Source of the DNA: Oscillospiraceae bacterium
GTDB lineage: Bacteria > Bacillota > Clostridia > Oscillospirales > Ruminococcaceae
Assembly: GCA_015067375.1 (NCBI GenBank)
Contig: SVMQ01000067.1
Span: forward strand, 1-9,356
DNA length: 9,356 nt
Direction: 5' to 3'
Positions 6,261-9,356 of this stretch are shown piece after piece. The position numbers and the translations under genes were made by a program. The notes under the pieces are model-generated. The model had not been told where the DNA came from. It did not search any database and saw only the letters and a program-made list of their open reading frames with translations. The first letter of the stretch is position 1, and each line of letters begins with the position of its first letter.

Positions 6261-6620
6261 TCAATCCCATTCCACATCATCCGCATGGTCGCGCAGAAAG
6301 CCGAACAGCTTCTCCTCGTCGCTGACGAGCGCGGTGATGATACCGCAAAGCTGCTTTGCTCTTGCCTCGTTATCGGAAGTTCCGCTGTAGTACGCGCTGT
6401 AGGAGCCTGCCTCGGGGTCTGCATCAAGTCCGTCAAGCAGGTCGGGCGCATTATAGCTCAGATAGCAATTTATCAGCGCATCCCAGTTGTAGCCGTTCAT
6501 GTAAGCGTCCTCGCACAGCTCGTTCATGCGCTCACCGAGGGCAAGTATCTCGTCGTCCTCGACCTCGAAGAATACGCCGTGGTCGTCGTTGTAATGCATC
6601 AAACGGATATACTCAGCCAT
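6261..6620 (-). CDS. Imm51-type immunity protein
   Basis: The protein has 119 residues, is strongly acidic, and has no signal or membrane segment. FFEVEDDEI (17-25), LGERMNELCEDAYMNGYNWDAL (28-49), the block around NAPDLLDGLDADPEAGSYSAYY (57-78) and the end FLRDHADDVEWD (108-119) match what I know of the Imm51 immunity family of polymorphic toxin systems. Such proteins bind and neutralise a cognate secreted toxin in the cytosol. The start chosen is ATG at 6620, which has AGGGAG upstream; a nearby start at 6647 would overlap tsaB far more and lacks homology. The gene overlaps the tsaB stop by eight bases, so it should be translationally coupled. No toxin is encoded in the window. Confidence 0.85.
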   Translation of the reverse strand: MAEYIRLMHYNDDHGVFFEVEDDEILALGERMNELCEDAYMNGYNWDALINCYLSYNAPDLLDGLDADPEAGSYSAYYSGTSDNEARAKQLCGIITALVSDEEKLFGFLRDHADDVEWD

Positions 6621-7296
6621 TGTTCTTCTCCCTTTCAAGGCGCTCACGCTCTGCCTGCGGAAGCCTTAAATAGCTTGGCATAAGCGCCGCCGCGTCTATA
6701 GTTTCCTTTCCCTCTGCCGCAAGGCACACGCCCAGTCCGCGCTGATATCTCAGCGCCACGGGTGCAAGCGTGAAGCTATGCTCCGTCGCCTCATGCAGAA
6801 GCTCCGCGCCGTCGCCTGCAAGGATGATGTTTCCCGAGAGCTTTTTCAGCTCCTCATAAAGGTCGGCGCACTTTATCGCCCTGTCATCGCAAAGGCGCGT
6901 GATAACGCCGTTGCTGCTCTCGAAAAGCGCGTTGTACACCTGCGAGCATCTCGCGTCCATCGCACAGCAGATGATGCCGTCAACTCCGACGAAGTTATAC
7001 GCGATAGCCTCCAGTGTGGATACCTCTATGCAAGGCTTACCCGCGCCCATCGCCATGCCCTTTACGCTGGCTATGCCTATGCGAAGTCCCGTAAACGAGC
7101 CTGGGCCTACTGTTACGGCGATCTCATCCACCTGCGACAGAGTGATATCCGCGCTTTTCATCATGCTCTCCACCATGGGAAGCAGCGTCTGTGAATGAGT
7201 GTGCTTTGTGTTGAGAAACTGCTCCGCGATCAGCCTGCCGCCGTCATACAGCGCGCAGCCTGCTGTTATCGCGGATGAATCTATGCCTAAGATCAT
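6613..7296 (-). CDS. tsaB: tRNA t6A biosynthesis protein TsaB
   Basis: TsaB is the ASKHA-fold partner of TsaD in the complex that puts threonylcarbamoyl on A37 of tRNAs reading ANN codons. It is cytosolic and usually essential. The protein has 227 residues, the normal size. Visible features are ILGIDSS (2-8), HTHSQTLLP (32-40) and the signature GPGSFTGLRIG (64-74), with STLEAIA (93-99) following. The ATG at 7296 has GGAGG six bases before it. tsaE lies two genes upstream, the expected company, but a nucleoside phosphorylase separates them, and the usual followers rimI and tsaD are missing; an immunity gene follows instead. The C-terminal tail (RERLEREKNNG) is charged and looks variable. Confidence 0.95.
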   Translation of the reverse strand: MILGIDSSAITAGCALYDGGRLIAEQFLNTKHTHSQTLLPMVESMMKSADITLSQVDEIAVTVGPGSFTGLRIGIASVKGMAMGAGKPCIEVSTLEAIAYNFVGVDGIICCAMDARCSQVYNALFESSNGVITRLCDDRAIKCADLYEELKKLSGNIILAGDGAELLHEATEHSFTLAPVALRYQRGLGVCLAAEGKETIDAAALMPSYLRLPQAERERLEREKNNG

Positions 7297-7308
7297 TGGT
7301 TGCCTCCG

Positions 7309-8061
7309 TTACAGCCTGATGGCTGTTTCAATAGCTATCTTCAATATGCGCTCGCGCATATCATCGGACATTCTGCCGAGGATGCGGCTGTCCCACTGCT
7401 CTCCGTCAAGACAATCCGCAGCGTACAGGAACTGATACACATCATAGCCGCGGAACTGTGCCGCAGCCATAAGCGAAGCGCACTCCATCTCAACAACGAA
7501 GCAGCCCTCGCTCTTTCGCTTTTGCATATTATCCTGCGTTTCGCGGTAGACAGCGTCGGTAGTCCAGGTCTTTGTTCTGTTATACGGCACTGAAAGCTCG
7601 TCGAATATTTCAGCGAGCCTGTCCGCGGACTTCACCTCGATGAAATCGGTCGGCGGTGCGTAGTGGTAGCTCGTGCCCTCGTCACGATATGCAGCAGTAG
7701 GCACAAGCAGATGACCTGCCGTGATATCCTTGTCAAGAGAGCCGCAGGAGCCGAAATACAGCACCCTTTTCGCGCCAAGTGCGTGAAGCTCCTCAAGCAG
7801 CCCTACCGCCGCAGCGCCGCCGATGGTGCTGCAGAAAAAGCCCAGCTTTCTGCCGTTGTACTCGAAGCTGTATACAGGTATCCAGTAGGCCGCCGACAAT
7901 ACGCACGCCACCTCGGGCGTGACCATCTCGGAAAGCTGAGAGGTAAAGCGGTCATCAAAAGTCACGATGAGCGTTTCGGGCATCTTGGGGTCCGGCTGCA
8001 TCACATCGCGCGCACTGAATATCTCTGCGCTTTTTGCGTCAAACGTATCTATAATACTCAT
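7309..8061 (-). CDS. Nucleoside phosphorylase, PNP/UDP family 1
   Basis: This enzyme type splits a nucleoside with phosphate into the free base and ribose 1-phosphate. The protein has 250 residues. Seen are a phosphate-loop GSCGSLD (104-110), YRDEGTSYHY (125-134) at the base/phosphate site, VEMECASL (190-197) with the Met-Glu pair that holds the ribose, and AADCLDG (214-220), which carries an Asp near the purine-specific position. The mix resembles uridine/purine phosphorylases of the RDEGTSYHY type, so I leave the substrate open (uridine or a purine nucleoside). The ATG at 8061 has AGGTGA before it and lies 12 nt after tsaE, and 12 nt before tsaB. Together with upp it could feed base salvage. 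Confidence 0.9.
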   Translation of the reverse strand: MSIIDTFDAKSAEIFSARDVMQPDPKMPETLIVTFDDRFTSQLSEMVTPEVACVLSAAYWIPVYSFEYNGRKLGFFCSTIGGAAAVGLLEELHALGAKRVLYFGSCGSLDKDITAGHLLVPTAAYRDEGTSYHYAPPTDFIEVKSADRLAEIFDELSVPYNRTKTWTTDAVYRETQDNMQKRKSEGCFVVEMECASLMAAAQFRGYDVYQFLYAADCLDGEQWDSRILGRMSDDMRERILKIAIETAIRL

Positions 8062-8073
8062 TTAATTCACCTG

Positions 8074-8502
8074 TCAGAAGTCCTTGCCGCTGACCGTTAT
8101 GCGTCTGCCTGTTTCGGACAGCTTTTCGATGCACACAGTTATGACCTCGCCAAGCTCCGATCTCAGCTCCGCGATGTTTTCGCTCCATTCCGCTGCTATC
8201 ACTCCGCCGCGGTCGAGGTAGTCGAAAAAACCTATCGCATACAGGTCGTCGTAGCTCTCTATACGGTACAGGTCAAAATGGAACAGCGGCATTGCACCGT
8301 CGTATTCGTTCACGAGCGCGAATGTGGGGCTCGTTATCTCGTCGTCGATGCCGAGATACTTCGCGATTCCCTTGGTGAAGTGCGTTTTGCCAGCCCCCAT
8401 ATCGCCCTCGTACAGGATTATATCGCCTGCGTTAAGGTGCGCCGCGACCTGTTCGGCCGCGGCGATAGTTTCCTCAACGGAATTTGTCACAAACTCTCTC
8501 AT
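8074..8502 (-). CDS. tsaE: tRNA t6A biosynthesis ATPase TsaE
   Basis: TsaE is the P-loop ATPase that drives turnover of the TsaB-TsaD complex in t6A synthesis. The protein has 142 residues. Visible are the Walker A loop GDMGAGKT (33-40), ITSPTFALVNEY (56-67), HFDLYRI (75-81) and AAEWSENI (103-110), all TsaE hallmarks. The start chosen is ATG at 8502, which gives the typical TsaE N-terminus. The longer reading from 8538 would run back into fhs. The ATG is one base after the fhs stop (TGATATG) and I see no good Shine-Dalgarno sequence, so translation probably depends on ribosomes finishing fhs. Confidence 0.95.
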   Translation of the reverse strand: MREFVTNSVEETIAAAEQVAAHLNAGDIILYEGDMGAGKTHFTKGIAKYLGIDDEITSPTFALVNEYDGAMPLFHFDLYRIESYDDLYAIGFFDYLDRGGVIAAEWSENIAELRSELGEVITVCIEKLSETGRRITVSGKDF

Positions 8503-8503
8503 A

Positions 8504-9356
8504 TCAGAACAGACCGCTGATAGTTCCGTCCTCAGCAACGTCGATGTTGTTTGCGGCAGGAACCTTGGGCAGACCCGGCATCGTCATGATGTCGCCTGTG
8601 TAGACTACCACGAAGCCTGCGCCGTTAGACACTCTCGCGTCGCTTACGGTGATCTTGAAGCCCTCGGGATGACCGAGCTTTGCAGGGTCGTCGGACAGAG
8701 AGTACTGCGTCTTTGCACAGCATATCGGAACTCTGTCAAGACCAAGCTTTTCGATCTCCTTGATAGCCTTTTCTGCCGCTGCGGTGTAGGTAACTCCGTC
8801 TGCGCGGTAGATCTCGCGTGCGATGATGTCGAGCTTCTCCTTGATGGTGAGCTTCTCATCGTACAAGGGAGCGAAGTTGCTCTTTTCGTTCTCGATGGTG
8901 TCAACAACAGCATTTGCAAGCTCGATAGCGCCCTCGCCGCCCTTGAGGAATACATCGGAGAATGCTACCTTAACGCCCTTGTCCTCGCAATACTTGCGCA
9001 CTGCTGCTATCTCAGCCTCGCTGTCGGTGTAGAAGTGGTTGATAGCTACAACTACGGGTACGCCGTACTTCTTCATGTTCTCGATGTGTACGCCGAGGTT
9101 CACGATGCCCTTGTTGAGCGCCTCAACGTTCTCTGTGGTGAGGTCGGGCTTTGCAACGCCGCCGTTATATTTAAGCGCACGGATGGTGGCAACGAGCACT
9201 ACACAGTCGGGTTTCAGACCTGCAAAACGGCACTTGATATCAAAGAACTTCTCCGCGCCGAGGTCGGAGCCGAAGCCTGCCTCTGTGATGGTGTAATCAG
9301 CAAGCTTGAGCGACAGCTTTGTTGCTCTTACGGAGTTGCAGCCATGCGCGATATTT
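8504..9356 (-). CDS. fhs: Formate--tetrahydrofolate ligase, C-terminal half (5' end outside window)
   Basis: This enzyme makes 10-formyl-tetrahydrofolate from formate, THF and ATP, entering one-carbon metabolism (purine and fMet synthesis, acetogen-type formate use). The open frame continues to the window edge and gives 284 residues, about half of the usual 555 to 560. The first residues read [13 protein letters not shown], followed by [20 protein letters not shown] (residues 28-47 of the fragment), then [22 protein letters not shown]; these are conserved family blocks. The end [17 protein letters not shown] is also typical. The apparent start at 9199 is an internal GTG within VVLVAT and is not a real start. 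No promoter is visible. The next gene, tsaE, begins one base after the stop. Confidence 0.97.
   Translation of the reverse strand, partial: NIAHGCNSVRATKLSLKLADYTITEAGFGSDLGAEKFFDIKCRFAGLKPDCVVLVATIRALKYNGGVAKPDLTTENVEALNKGIVNLGVHIENMKKYGVPVVVAINHFYTDSEAEIAAVRKYCEDKGVKVAFSDVFLKGGEGAIELANAVVDTIENEKSNFAPLYDEKLTIKEKLDIIAREIYRADGVTYTAAAEKAIKEIEKLGLDRVPICCAKTQYSLSDDPAKLGHPEGFKITVSDARVSNGAGFVVVYTGDIMTMPGLPKVPAANNIDVAEDGTISGLF

Noticed and set aside
6621..6647. Longer Imm51 start (MSALKGRRT...)
   Set aside because: It would lie deeper inside tsaB. The ATG at 6620 has a good ribosome binding site and matches the family start.
7663..8520. Plus-strand ORF of 285 codons opposite the phosphorylase and tsaE genes
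   Set aside because: It lies opposite two well-recognised genes and its translation resembles no family; it is a shadow.
8503..8538. Longer tsaE start (MLRTEL...)
   Set aside because: It would overlap fhs, and the extra 12 residues do not fit TsaE; the ATG at 8502 begins the family sequence.
8504..9199. A 231-residue ORF as a complete gene
   Set aside because: Its start is an internal GTG in a conserved FTHFS block; the frame continues with clear homology to the window edge.
1..9356. CRISPR array, insertion sequence, phage genes, tRNA or rRNA
   Set aside because: No regularly spaced repeats, transposase or integrase frames, terminal repeats or cloverleaf sequences were seen in reading both strands.

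Overview
The window is chromosomal DNA from an anaerobic, moderately GC-rich Firmicute. The most likely group is Clostridia, near Ruminococcus/Oscillospiraceae. The reasons are an oxygen-sensitive class III ribonucleotide reductase, a formate--tetrahydrofolate ligase, strong Shine-Dalgarno sites of the AGGAGG type, sigma-A style promoters, and the protein sequences themselves. The genus is inferred from general resemblance only. Every gene I can support is on the minus strand, so transcription runs from the right end to the left end; the large plus-strand ORFs are shadows.

Layout in transcription order. (1) 9356 to 5718 is one tightly packed run: fhs (3' half only), tsaE, a nucleoside phosphorylase, tsaB, an Imm51-type immunity gene and a CbrC-family gene. 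Its spacings are 1 nt, 12 nt, 12 nt, an 8 nt overlap and 12 nt. TsaE and TsaB belong to the tRNA t6A machinery; the usual partners tsaD and rimI are absent here. (2) A promoter with an inverted repeat over its -10 box starts rpiB-upp and a 136-residue hypothetical protein (5626 to 4131). (3) A further promoter candidate and an unusual, strongly structured leader (about 4102 to 3991) precede a DUF1963/YwqG-family gene and a small membrane-anchored hypothetical protein with more AT-rich sequence (3990 to 2344). (4) A 195-nt regulatory region (2149 to 2343) holds a 16-bp perfect palindrome, three helically phased 5-mers, a consensus sigma-A promoter and two NrdR boxes at the classical 32-bp spacing. 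It drives nrdD and then nrdG, whose first nine codons lie at the left edge of the window.

The metabolic genes fit together as one-carbon (fhs), nucleoside and uracil salvage (phosphorylase, upp, rpiB supplying the ribose-5-phosphate pool) and anaerobic dNTP synthesis (nrdDG). Scattered among these core genes are three to four small genes of families linked with toxin immunity (Imm51, CbrC, DUF1963/YwqG and perhaps the 136-residue protein), with no toxin gene in view. The items most worth a second look are this embedded set of apparently orphan immunity genes, the unassigned structured leader in front of the DUF1963 gene, and the NrdR-type control region of nrdDG.
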